Origin: Oopsacas minuta
Lineage: Eukaryota > Porifera > Hexactinellida > Lyssacinosida > Leucopsacidae
Assembly (NCBI GenBank): GCA_024704765.1
Contig: JAKMXF010000324.1
Coordinates: 124,001-188,000 of the forward strand
DNA: 64,000 nucleotides
Direction: 5' to 3'
In this document: piece after piece, positions 1 to 9,217 of the stretch
Position numbering within the stretch: position 1 is the stretch's first letter
Layout: each line of letters begins with the position of its first letter
Notes under the pieces: generated by a model
What the model saw: the letters and a program-made list of their open reading frames with translations, nothing else
Databases searched by the model: none
What the model was told of the DNA's origin: nothing
Made by a program: the position numbers and the translations under genes

Positions 1-168
1 CTGGGGCCAAAAAATCCAGAGCGTCCACATAATTCTTCTTGAAAAATAGGAAATTATGTACCAATTATAATTCATATAGTCGAAAATGGAAGAACTTTTG
101 CCTGTTCCAGTATTTAATTGCAATTTTTGGCAGGTTTGTACATATGTTAACATATGCATATATTGTAG

Positions 169-1072
169 AGTACACCATTCCTTGGGTGATGGCTTTTCAA
201 TGTGGAGAGTCATCTTCAAAATCTGTGATATTAATCTTAAAGATGAATTTGCCGGCAATAAATTGACAGTTTCCAGACTCACAACATTCCAACGAATAAT
301 GGCGAATATGAAAACATTTCTTTCCATCCCAATGTATCTCACAGATCTTATTATATTCACTACGAAATATAACAGGAAATATACTGAAGGAATTACAAAC
401 GAAAAGCGTATTGCTTGGAGCAATAAACTCGATTTCGAAAAGGTTCGCGATGTAAAAAGTAAAACGAAAACGACAGTAAATGATGTACTCATGACCTTAG
501 TAACCGAATCAACCAGAAGGTATTTCACAAGCCGATCACGTAATGACATCATAGATAAAGAAGTTATTTACGGGATGGGAGTATCGCTAGACGCCGATAT
601 TGACAATCTTCAACTTACAAACAATGATGCGGGGATATTAATATTAACCCCAACAATTATTGAAGGCCCTTTCAATCAACTAAAAATTATCAATCGAAAC
701 ATGGCAAAAATGAAATATGAGCTCTGGCCATTCTTCTATAGTATGTGTTTATACTTCCTAATCACACTCCCTATTCCTGTCTCGCTTGTTAGAAAAATTA
801 CAGGAGCAATGGCAATTGGGATTGGAAATTACAGTAATGTCCCTGGTCCGAATACTAAGCTAGTTTGGAATGGTGTAGTTGTTGATGAAGCATATGCAAT
901 CGTGATGACGTCATGGAATCAGGTCTTGGCAATTGTGTTTTCAACTTATAAGGGCAAAATGTGTCTCGGAGTGAAGAGTGACTGTTGTATAATGGATAAA
1001 CCTGACGAATTGGTTGAAGAGATGATTCGAGTACTGGAAGAGATGTATCTTGAAGTTAATGGTAGTTCTTGA
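169..1072 (+). CDS. WS/DGAT-family O-acyltransferase, 3' exon only
   Basis: This is the last coding exon of a wax-ester synthase/diacylglycerol acyltransferase-like protein; the earlier exons lie left of the window. The likely 3' splice site is the TAG near 166-168. Directly after it the reading frame gives HHSLGDG, the HHxxxDG acyl-transfer motif of this family, whose second His is the catalytic base. The C-terminal part (about 835-1060) carries the NVPGP turn and the following 'WNGVVVDE...' segment typical of the DUF1298 C-terminal domain. A hydrophobic stretch near 715-790 may be a membrane-associating helix. The family transfers acyl groups from acyl-CoA to alcohols or diacylglycerol for wax or lipid storage. 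The open frame continues upstream of 169, but that part has no family similarity and is probably intron. The stop is TGA at 1070-1072. Confidence 0.82.
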
Positions 1073-1428
1073 ATGTGTTTTATTTGAAAATTAGTTAGAT
1101 TAAACTTTGTTTTATCGTTTTATTGTTTCTATTACATATCTTGATTTACTAGATTACTTATGCCATGATAGATAAAATTCAAAGTTCTGAAAGGCGAAAG
1201 CGAAAATGTGTTTGTCAACTAATATTCAAAAATAGCGGGGACGGATGCAGTCTCGCGGATTATTACACTTTTACAAATTTTGGCGGGACATTACCTTTAA
1301 TACAGATACCGAAAGAGCAAGAATTCCCGCCAAAAAATAGACATACGTAGTTTCCAAATGTGCAGAGACTATCTCTACCAAATAACAGTAACAAAAGTAG
1401 TTATACTATGGGATATAAGAATAAGAAT
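1073..1428. other. Intergenic; one copy of a GGCGGGA repeat
   Basis: I see no gene here. The stretch 1258-1340 (an AAATTTTGGCGGGACA core followed by ATTCCCGCCAAAAAAT) has a related copy at 29425-29500 and a diverged reversed copy near 54100-54190, so it is probably a short dispersed repeat. The 61-codon open frame at 1165-1350 overlaps this repeat and looks fortuitous. Confidence 0.5.
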
Positions 1429-2721
1429 TCAATAAGGCTTAATAACGACAAATTTTTGCAGCATTGCATTATCCTTCCCATCGGTTACAAATAAACTTCC
1501 CGATTCATCAATCGCCAGGCCTGTTGGGTATAGAAAGTTCCCTGGGGCTGTACCCTCGTGTCCTATAGTATGCAAGAGTTTCCCCTCATTTGAGAACATT
1601 TTCAATCGATGTCCCTCCCGATCTGTGATGAAAATATTCACATGATGATCGAAACAAAACCGACGGCCTTCAGTCAGTGCAGTCTCTGGGATAATACATC
1701 TAAGTGGATCGCCGTTCAAGGTGAAAGACTGGAATGGATGATTCGTATTTGAGAATAAAATATACAGCTCTAGCTGTACAATACATATATGTTGAATACG
1801 TGTATGTTTTCGATGTTTCGTCTCATCAGATGTTCTAAGTTGGACGACTTTAATTTGCTTTAATTCTAAGTCAAAGACGTTCAGCATTAATTTCTCCGCG
1901 ACACCGATATACAAGGTTGGACCCACATAGTTGATAGCTAATCCAGAATATGTAGTTTGGCTACTGACAAGGTCAATAATCGCGATCGAACTTTTCGTTA
2001 ATTTCAAGATAGAACGATCACAAACGATGAATATATATTCCCCAACAATAGCTAAGTTGTTTGGGAACATGATTTTCTGATCAGCGAAAGTTGCTACTTC
2101 AGTCAAATCATTCGTGTTGAATATTTTCACGCATGAAGTTGTACTTTTCACGAGAGCGAATAATCTGTTTGTCGCTGTGTCGATTGCAAGAGCTTCCACC
2201 GATTCGTTTGGTGTTTGTTTATGGCTGTATTTAACCGGGTAAGCATCGTAACGAAATATACTAATCTGCTCAATATTACAGATTTTATCGAATATATCAC
2301 GGAAATTTGGGTCGAATTTCAATTTTATTGACAGAATAGGCGGGGATTTCTCAAGAAGATTCTTTTCTTCCAAAAATTGGTGCATACCCGCTAGATGCAT
2401 TTCCACATACTGTAACATATTTTTCTCTTGAAAGCGAATTTGAAGATCTTTAACCTGTGAGGTGAGGAATTTTATCATATCATCTGTTGGTTGAAGTGAT
2501 CTTTGAAATTTATCACTCTCTGTATTACAGACGGCATCAAGTTGGCTACATATTTGTGATTCTTTCGCGCTTAACTGGTGGTGGTAGACAAGAAATTCCT
2601 CGTGAACTACACGCTTTTTCCCCTCGATAATATCAGAATATTCGTTTGCGTTTACGGAGGATATTGAATGTGGATTTCCAGTGAAAGATGCCATCATTGA
2701 TGCGAATAAATTCATATACAT
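1429..2721 (-). CDS. Diverged NHL-repeat protein with coiled-coil N-terminus
   Basis: This is an intronless frame of 430 residues. Residues about 20-130 are polar and helical (coiled-coil-like), with no RING or B-box cysteine pattern. Residues about 165-425 form a beta-propeller. The clearest NHL blade is the last one, with 'GNFLYPTGLAIDESGSLFVTD' and the preceding 'HRLKMFSNEGKLLHTIGHEG'. The layout matches the C-terminal half of TRIM-NHL proteins and the four-copy NHL family elsewhere in this window, but the sequence is far more diverged. NHL propellers bind RNA or protein on their top face; the ligand here is unknown. The start at 2721 is the most upstream ATG; internal ATGs at 2715, 2697 and 2694 are equally possible. 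Confidence 0.75.
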   Translation of the reverse strand: MYMNLFASMMASFTGNPHSISSVNANEYSDIIEGKKRVVHEEFLVYHHQLSAKESQICSQLDAVCNTESDKFQRSLQPTDDMIKFLTSQVKDLQIRFQEKNMLQYVEMHLAGMHQFLEEKNLLEKSPPILSIKLKFDPNFRDIFDKICNIEQISIFRYDAYPVKYSHKQTPNESVEALAIDTATNRLFALVKSTTSCVKIFNTNDLTEVATFADQKIMFPNNLAIVGEYIFIVCDRSILKLTKSSIAIIDLVSSQTTYSGLAINYVGPTLYIGVAEKLMLNVFDLELKQIKVVQLRTSDETKHRKHTRIQHICIVQLELYILFSNTNHPFQSFTLNGDPLRCIIPETALTEGRRFCFDHHVNIFITDREGHRLKMFSNEGKLLHTIGHEGTAPGNFLYPTGLAIDESGSLFVTDGKDNAMLQKFVVIKPY

Positions 2722-2894
2722 ATTATTGACAATATTTATAGTTATTTACGATGTATCAAAATCTTAGTTCCAATATAATCATCATTAAATACTGATGAAA
2801 GGAAGTGAGTGACAAACACGATTTACTAGTTTCTATTTATGAATAAATATTTATTGTGTATACAATGATCTAAGGGAGTGATTACAGCTATGAA

Positions 2895-2931
2895 GTCTCA
2901 CGATCGGTACAGAGTGTGCCGATCGTGAGAC
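2895..2931. repeat. Perfect 13-bp inverted repeat (hairpin)
   Basis: The arms GTCTCACGATCGG (2895-2907) and CCGATCGTGAGAC (2919-2931) are perfect reverse complements separated by 11 bases. It lies between the diverged NHL gene and NHL copy A. It could be a transcript hairpin, a protein-binding palindrome or the remnant of a small inverted-repeat element. Confidence 0.6.
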
Positions 2932-3049
2932 CAAATATGTTACCGTTGGAAGAAGAAGTGCAAGCCAAGAAATTATTGGATAAGCCCCGAGTTCAGCAGG
3001 AATTTATTGTATGTATTTATTAACTCAAATAATTGACATTTCCAATATA

Positions 3050-3400
3050 CAAGCGCGCTTCGCTTGCTCGCGCTACGCGGTTGGGAACACTTCGTGTCTG
3101 CACTCGGGCCTACCGCCCTCAAGTACATAAACTCATAATCCCTAACCGTAACAAACATGATACTGCCATAGTCTTTAATCTGCTTACTTTATGTCCCCAA
3201 AATAACAAATATTTATATGAAATGTTGGTTACGATGTCATAATTGGATTAAGCATGTTCGATATATTTAGGGAAGTTTTATTGAATTCTATTTACTTCCT
3301 TGATAAACAAGATAAATACATAGTTATGCTGCAATTTCAAAATTGCATACCGTAAATCCTTTCCTTGACAACGGACAAACAAACAAACCAACAAACAATT
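3050..3400. repeat. Dispersed repeat with GC-rich head and simple-repeat tail, copy 1
   Basis: It starts with a GC-rich block (GCGCTTCGCTTGCTCGCGCT) followed by 'CACTTCGTG'. After an AT-rich body it ends at a CCTTGACAA-GGACAAA motif followed by a CAAA/CCAA-rich simple repeat. A second copy with the same order of blocks is at 37085-37440, where the tail is a GACA array. A shorter related piece ('GCACTTCGTGCC') is near 3995-4060. The head-to-tail order and microsatellite end resemble a non-autonomous retroelement or Helitron, but I see no protein and no clear Pol III boxes. Confidence 0.5.
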
Positions 3401-3409
3401 GAGATTTAA

Positions 3410-4792
3410 TTATTTTACAATATACTACAGGACTATGGATAAGACTAACATGTATATCATATGCTGCCTGTTTGTTTTAGAGATTGGAAATTCTCATAAA
3501 ATATTGATTGTCAACATTTTTCTGAATTTTGTAAGTTATAACAGCAAATTCAATCGCCAGAGTATTCCATAGCGTATTTGATGGTATGGACATATGTTAT
3601 TGGGGACTAAAGTTAATAGCGTCACGAAGTTGTACCTTATTTCTCATAAATACACAGTAATTCAAATTCCCATTGCATTCTTCTATGAATTATCTACGTG
3701 TTAGATACAGATGGAATTTGAGATATTCTCTAGATATATTTCTATATACTTTTTGTCTTGTAGAGTGTAATTGAAACTTTCAAAATATAATATACACCCA
3801 TACAGTAAGAAGGATTTAACAGGAATAGATAGAACACTAAATATTCTATATATAATTGAATTTACTACTTGAAAACAATTTCGAATCTCCAACAATAACA
3901 ACAGCAACACCTTGCAACAACTCTCTATAAAGTGATCCTTGTTTGTATCAACAACTTATTGAGTGAGTTAATTTCTATTTTATTTCGTATGTAACTAGCT
4001 CGCTTGGTAGATGTGAATAATGTATGCTCGAGCACTTCGTGCCTAGGATTTACCTTAGCATAGAACAGCTAATGTCTTATAGCGCTTTTTAACATAAATA
4101 ACTCTATTTTACAATTAAAATATTATTTGTACGATTCACTTTAATTATTGAGTTAGTAAGTATTCAGTTTAACCAAATACTGCCGGGAAAATGTGTCATT
4201 TTATGACGTCAAAAAGGTGCTAAATCTCGATTTGGGTGCGAGAATTGGTTAAAACGAAGTGGAAAAATTATAGTAACACTTCGACCGTAATTGGTTTTAG
4301 TGGAAGAATATTGAATATTGACGTGTTATGAAGCAGTCATTTTGGGTCTTTTTGGCCGCATTGTGCTGCATTGCCATAGTAAAGAAATGTCCAGGCCGTG
4401 CTGTTTGTAAAAAATTGAGAGAGATTCGCCCTTTCAGTTTCGTGGAAGATTAATACCCAAATCAAATCAAAATGTAACTGCGAATTTATTCGAAATATCC
4501 TGGTTGGGTACCAAAATTGATGAATGAAATTCAAATTATACACAGACAGAATCCTAGTGTCAAAAACTGGGAATATTCTTACCAGTTATTGAAAACTCAT
4601 TCTATACTTAGCCTAATGGTAAATCCGGCACTGCATCATTGTTGCATACAATAAGGTTGAATTGTGTTTGGTGAATTTTCGATGCAAAATTGTTGTGTAA
4701 AGTTTGTTTAGAATTTTGAGGGCAGTTTTGTTGCATCGTGTATGGTAGCTAAGGTAAAATTAAGAATTTCTGACACGAATTCTAGAACAGAA
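3410..4792 (+). repeat. 5' flank of NHL copy A, duplicated in inverted form beside copy D
   Basis: Long parts of this stretch read as near-identical reverse complements of 52264-53805. Examples are 3535-3640 (with 53585-53690), 3695-4240 (with 53010-53575) and 4590-4792 (with 52264-52430). The copies differ by indels: a block of about 55 bp near 3642-3694 is missing from the D flank, and the D flank carries extra TIR-element-like sequence. This region should hold the promoter and 5' UTR of NHL copy A. A CTAG acceptor-like site lies just before the ATG, as in copies B, C and D. Confidence 0.75.
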
Positions 4793-5993
4793 ATGGCTGC
4801 AGTTTTCAACGTCGATCTAAAGCTAGAAGATCTGAAAACGGAAATATTCAGAACTTTTGATGAACTTTACCAATATCTGTCAGATCGCAGAGATAGTCTT
4901 CTGTCTAGACTCGCTAACATGAAGGAAGGACACGACAAGAATGTAGAATTGGAGGAAGCAATAAAACAGTTGAGAATATCCAAAGATCAAATACTCGCTA
5001 CAATGACTAGCAACTTGGTAGGAGGATTACTAGACACAGTCAAACAAACGCTAGATAGAGACATCGAAGTGAAAATAGCTGAAAAGGTAAAAGTAGATAA
5101 CTTGGAGTTTATTGAGTTCCGTTGTTACCCTGATAAAATTCGTAAAACCATTAATGAAATAGATTTGTTTGAAATCATTCCTGAATACGTCAGGAGGGAA
5201 AACCCTATTCTTAAAGTTTGTAAGTGGGGTAGAGGAAATGGAGAGTTGAATAATCCCAGAGGAATAACAGTAGATAGAGCAAGTAATGAATTGTATATTT
5301 GTGATTATAGCAACAGTCGTATTCAAGTGTTGAATACTGAAGGAAAGTATTTGCGTTCTTTTGGGACTGACCACTTGAAGGAGCCACCACGGTATATGCC
5401 TATCGAAAGAGGAAGTATTCGTTACTGATAGAACTAAAGAGTCTATTGTGAAGTTTAGCCTAGCAGGACAATTCATAAAGGAAACAGGCTCAAGAGGCAA
5501 TACAAAAGGACGATTTACTTGTATCTCAGGATTGTGTCATGAAGCTGGGTTAATATATGTCTGTGATGCTAATATACAAAGAATTCAAATATTTGATTCT
5601 AATCTTAAATTCATTAAAGAGTTCGGCTACGGAGAACTCAAACATCCAAGAGACATTACTCTATTCTCTGACAGAATCTACATCCTATCTCAAAACAACA
5701 ACTCAATTCACTGCTATAACAGAGACTGTACTCTCCAGAATATTATACAGCTGACTGGACAGGATCAGCCAATGACAGCAGCTCTCTTCTTCACGATTGA
5801 TAAGAAGGGGAACTTCTTAATTACAGACAATACAGCTAAGGATATCCGTATCTTCTCACCTCAAGGAGTGATGAAGCACATTCTGGGTAGAGGACATCTC
5901 TATAACTTATCTGGTATTGTATTAGATAACTCAGATAATATTATATGTGTGAATTATGGCATTGATGGTAAAGGCTGTTTCCAGAAATTTTAA
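4793..5993 (+). pseudogene. NHL-propeller protein, copy A (frameshifted)
   Basis: This copy begins with the same MAAVFNVD N-terminus as copies B, C and D and has the same layout: about 155 residues of coiled-coil, then an NHL propeller. Alignment with copy B shows one extra base near 5385-5392, which throws the frame to an early stop at 5426-5428. The rest of the propeller continues in the next frame to the stop at 5991-5993. The insertion is at the codon after 'KEP', one of the positions that differ in every copy. Apart from this break the sequence is well preserved, so the loss is recent, or the base is an assembly error, or the short product is real. An upstream in-frame ATG at 4742 would add 17 residues absent from the other copies; I prefer 4793. 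Confidence 0.8.
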
Positions 5994-6263
5994 CTCTATC
6001 AATCCTCCAAACTAATCTTCACAGCTATTCTATTTTCTATTTCTTTTGATTTTGTGTTATAAAATATTTGTATTTGTATTTTCAGAATGAATCTTATTCT
6101 AATTTAATTAACGGAATCCACATACCTACACCCTAGAGTATATAATAATAGTTATTTATTCGGACAGTTACATGAGAAACGGACCCTATAGGGAATCATA
6201 TTTGCCCCATGGATCATAATGAATGTAGACCAACACCCATGATACCAATTTCGAAAGGTACAA

Positions 6264-7154
6264 TCAGAGGTGTGGATGGACCGACAGGATGTTTTGACAC
6301 ATTTTCTTCATTGCCGACACCTTAATTAATGTTACTTCAACTAACTTTAGAAAATATTTGTGAAGAGTATCCAAGAAAGAAGTGCTAGCTCTACTTCTAA
6401 ATTTAGATTTTGTAATTTGAAGTAATTTCGCTCCGTTACTGACTAACATCAAAGATTGTGTATAGTTCCATTCCAAATTGCATCCGCGGGCTCCTGTTTT
6501 AGCTAGGTGAGATTTGTAAATTTCTGTTAACTCAAAAACATCACCACGGGCCAGTTGTCTGAGTTGTAAATAGGCCTTGCCGTCTCTAGTAATGATACCG
6601 TCTATTCTAGAGACTGATTCCCGTGTAGATATTACTATGAAAAGAAATATTAGTGTAAAATATTGTTTACATCGTATATTAATAACAACAACAACAACAA
6701 AAGTATTTATTAACAAGTTAAATCTCATGACAATCGGCCCACGAAATTTCTCAAAACAGCGCGGACGGATATTGCATCCACCATGCCAAGAAGGCATCTC
6801 AACGAAAATTAGGCCTTCCGTTGGTGTTCCTATTACGAGGTCCCTGTACTTACAATCTTTACTCAATGACAGCTGTAATTGAGAGTATTGGCTAGGCGGT
6901 AATTCTGACAGATGTAAATGCCTATTCACACTCTGACCAATCATACTCGGCCTTTTGTCCAGTTTATCCACGTCAATTTCCTTCAAAACTCGACACTTGC
7001 CTTCTACGACTAAATAAAACAGCGAACATTCCATACTGTCCCTAACAACCACTTTGTTGATTGGGAATTCCTGTAGACGAGCTTCTAATACAACTTCCTC
7101 CAAATCTGATTGGCTCCAATTCTCGAAAAGATCTACGTCTTTCACTGCCGACAT
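6264..7154 (-). CDS. CNBD2: Second cyclic-nucleotide-binding domain of a CNBD2-like protein (two 3' exons)
   Basis: There are two exons. The first, 7154-6854, follows a strong acceptor (TATTTTTAG) and ends at a GTAAGT donor. The second, 6634-6264, follows TTTCTTTTCATAG. The phases agree across this 219-bp intron. Residues 8-60 ('DLFENWSQSDLEEV...FYLVVEGKCRVLKEID') are the first half of a cNMP-binding fold, and 'LARGDVFELTEI' plus 'LMLVSNGAKLLQITKSKF' are its second half. The ATG at 7152-7154 lies directly at the acceptor, and the upstream part at 11532 ends in phase 0 within 'LFEEQLREK'. I therefore infer that both pieces are one gene, with two other genes inside the intervening intron. The stop at 6264 may lie in readthrough past a last donor near 6300. 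Confidence 0.65.
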   Translation of the reverse strand: MSAVKDVDLFENWSQSDLEEVVLEARLQEFPINKVVVRDSMECSLFYLVVEGKCRVLKEIDVDKLDKRPSMIGQSVNRHLHLSELPPSQYSQLQLSLSKDCKYRDLVIGTPTEGLIFVEMPSWHGGCNIRPRCFEKFRGPIVMRFNLLINTFVVVVVINIRCKQYFTLIFLFIVISTRESVSRIDGIITRDGKAYLQLRQLARGDVFELTEIYKSHLAKTGARGCNLEWNYTQSLMLVSNGAKLLQITKSKFRSRASTSFLDTLHKYFLKLVEVTLIKVSAMKKMCQNILSVHPHL

Positions 7155-7311
7155 CTAAAAATAGAAAATTTCCCATAAAATTCTAATTTTAGTATCATTT
7201 ACCTTAAAATACTCGTTTTCACCTGTTTAGTGAGAAGTGTGAAAATTGCTTACATAATTGCAAATTTTAAAGACATTCACAGTCATCTACCCTTTTATAT
7301 GGAAATCTTAT

Positions 7312-7416
7312 ATTGTACAATTATGGTCCCGAAGCGTTAAAGTAACAAATTTTTCATCAGTTATATCCAAGTAATTATCACGGTCTCTTCAGCTTCGATA
7401 TAACAGGAGTTTACTG
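7312..7416. mobile_element. TIR element, family B (GTTATATC ends)
   Basis: It contains the family-B core 'TACAATTATGGTCCC', 'CAGTTATATCCAAGTAATTATCACGGTC' (in parts) and the end GATATAACAGGAGTTTACTG. Other copies are at 12655-12779, 14020-14190, 17656-17806, 22890-22960, 59572-59729 and 61951-62084. The ends resemble pogo/Tigger-type elements with TA targets. This copy serves as the unoccupied site for the nested insertion at 14075. Confidence 0.6.
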
Positions 7417-7483
7417 TCCTTACATATAATTATTACATTTGAATTCACAAAGATCGGACGAAAAGGCCGTAGACAATTAATGA

Positions 7484-8677
7484 TTACACGTATAGAGTAG
7501 TGTACTCGTTTTCTTCAAGGATCTGTAACACAAAATCTCTATGGCTACCACCTTGACTCCAACAGAGTGTATCGACCTGTACAAAATCTTCTTTCCTTTC
7601 CAACAGCCCGGATAATCTACTACTAACAGAAGGTGATAAATACAGATATTCTTTGAGAGGAATAATAATTTTTTTGAAAATTCCAAATTCTATGATCCTT
7701 CGAAGCAATGCTGTCTGTCCTAGCAGTAACATCTCGTTAAGTTCTAACCGGTAAAGTTGGTAGAGGGATTGTGCATGTTTCAGTGATAAAAATAATCTTA
7801 TAACTTCGTTAATGCATACCAATTGCAAGTCAAAATCTCTACGTAAATAAGTGAGCATTTCACCTTGAAATTCTGTGCTGTTTAACAACAAGGGAATCCT
7901 CGGGGAAATCAAATACGCATTCGTGTATTGGAAAATAGGCACGAAGCCTTGGAGAATATTATAATATTGCAAATGTCTGCTAACATCAATACCGATTTCC
8001 TTCAGGGATACGTCACTATCTTTTGCAATAGATGATAAAGGCCTAATTTCGTCCATGTGCGATAGAACCTCTGCGATTGTGAGGTCAAGTTCTGTATGCG
8101 TTATTGTCCGTATGTTATGCTGGATAACTGGGACGGATTTGGAATCAATAGGCTCAAGAAGTGTGTCAGTATTCGTAGGTAAAACTTTGAGAAATAACCA
8201 ATTACAGTCGGTTATTTCAAGATTCACTTCGCCAACAGTTCGTAATCCGTGGAGAATAGCATTTAGAATACTCTGAAAATTATCTGAGTCATATGGCGAA
8301 CTGAAAAACGCTTCCTCGATCTCATAAATACTAAATTCATTCGCAATCTTCGTTAACACTGCGTGATATGGGAAAACATCCAAATTCCCATCAAAGCACA
8401 GCAGACAATTGAAGCTGTATTGATTTCTCTTATACTGTTCACCTAAGATACACTTTGCATGACCAATATACTTCCTATTTTCGTGGAAAAGTGTTAGAGT
8501 ACGATCAAAAAGCGAAAGGGGTGGAAATACAAAATTTTGTATTCGTGATATCTGTTCATCTGTTAGGTAGCCGAGGGGAGCTTGGTGCAGTAGGGTAGGG
8601 CCTAGACTTGTGAATTCCAGAAATAATATAGCAGAAGGAATTGGGAAGTTTTCAATAATTGAGTTTGTTGAAGTCAT
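7484..8677 (-). CDS. NPRL2: NPRL2, GATOR1 complex subunit
   Basis: This is an intronless gene of 397 residues; human NPRL2 has 380. GATOR1 (NPRL2, NPRL3, DEPDC5) is the GTPase-activating complex for RagA/B and turns off mTORC1 on lysosomes when amino acids are scarce. The N-terminus 'AILFLEFTSLGPTLLHQAP' is the first strand of the longin-type domain. The middle block 'LDLTIAEVLSHMDEIRPLSSIAKDSDV' and 'FVPIFQYTNAYLISPRI' match the conserved linker and winged-helix region, and 'RIIEFGIFKKIIIPLKEY' the C-terminal domain. I chose the ATG at 8675-8677 because the longer frame to 8824 runs through a TIR element at 8734-8883. The gene probably lies within an intron of the CNBD2-like gene on the same strand. 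Confidence 0.88.
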   Translation of the reverse strand: MTSTNSIIENFPIPSAILFLEFTSLGPTLLHQAPLGYLTDEQISRIQNFVFPPLSLFDRTLTLFHENRKYIGHAKCILGEQYKRNQYSFNCLLCFDGNLDVFPYHAVLTKIANEFSIYEIEEAFFSSPYDSDNFQSILNAILHGLRTVGEVNLEITDCNWLFLKVLPTNTDTLLEPIDSKSVPVIQHNIRTITHTELDLTIAEVLSHMDEIRPLSSIAKDSDVSLKEIGIDVSRHLQYYNILQGFVPIFQYTNAYLISPRIPLLLNSTEFQGEMLTYLRRDFDLQLVCINEVIRLFLSLKHAQSLYQLYRLELNEMLLLGQTALLRRIIEFGIFKKIIIPLKEYLYLSPSVSSRLSGLLERKEDFVQVDTLCWSQGGSHRDFVLQILEENEYTTLYV

Positions 8678-8733
8678 TGCTAGTTTAAGCTTTGAAACGG
8701 TAAATCCATAGTCCAAAATGACAAGATATAATA

Positions 8734-8883
8734 CAGTAGACTCCGATTGCCAGAGATATGGTCCCAAACCGTAACATATATCAGTAACATCGAAGTACAG
8801 TAGACTATGAACAGAACTCCACAAGTTAATCAGGTCAAAATGGCCTGGTCCCGATGTGACACTATTTAAGCGGAGTCTACTGT
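8734..8883. mobile_element. 150-bp TIR element upstream of NPRL2
   Basis: The 12-bp ends CAGTAGACTCCG and CGGAGTCTACTG are perfect inverted repeats. The right half (from 8783) is nearly identical to the element nested at 14075-14150. It lies 57 bp upstream of the NPRL2 start codon, so it must sit in the promoter or 5' UTR. Confidence 0.75.
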
Positions 8884-9217
8884 TTATTCAATTGGAAATA
8901 AATTGTCTTTACAGATAATCCAAGGTGACAATATGAAACTTCCATATAAGGAATAATAAGTACACCTCTACAACAGACAAGCTCGTGGAACGAGGTAAGT
9001 TAATAATACATGTAAATAATACTTACTCAACCTCTAAGAAGCAGACATCTAACCTACTAAGGACAAAATCTAATCCCGATGTGTCTGTTATTGCAATACT
9101 TCGAAATATGCAAAGACTTGAATTGAATTAAATTACATATTTTACACAACCACAACATATAAATTCTAATTATTAGTTACCTCAAAACGCGTGACATAAC
9201 AACAAACACCTTGCAAA

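Noticed and set aside
3701-3910. 69-codon hydrophobic frame with a near-identical twin at 53363-53572
   Set aside because: It is part of the duplicated A/D flank; I see no start context or homology. A small conserved peptide cannot be fully excluded.
4742-4792. Tiny 5' intron (GTAAAA...CTAG) just before NHL copy A, and similarly in D
   Set aside because: It would be only about 31-38 bases long, below the usual animal minimum, and the first ATG is not conserved in frame in D.
5051-5500. 149-codon open frame antisense to NHL copy A, repeated at copies B, C and D
   Set aside because: It exists only because the sense codons are conserved; it has no motif and appears in every copy as a mirror of the real gene.
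8678-8824. N-terminal extension of NPRL2
   Set aside because: The extension is translated TIR-element sequence; the same peptide string appears in an unrelated element near 14000.
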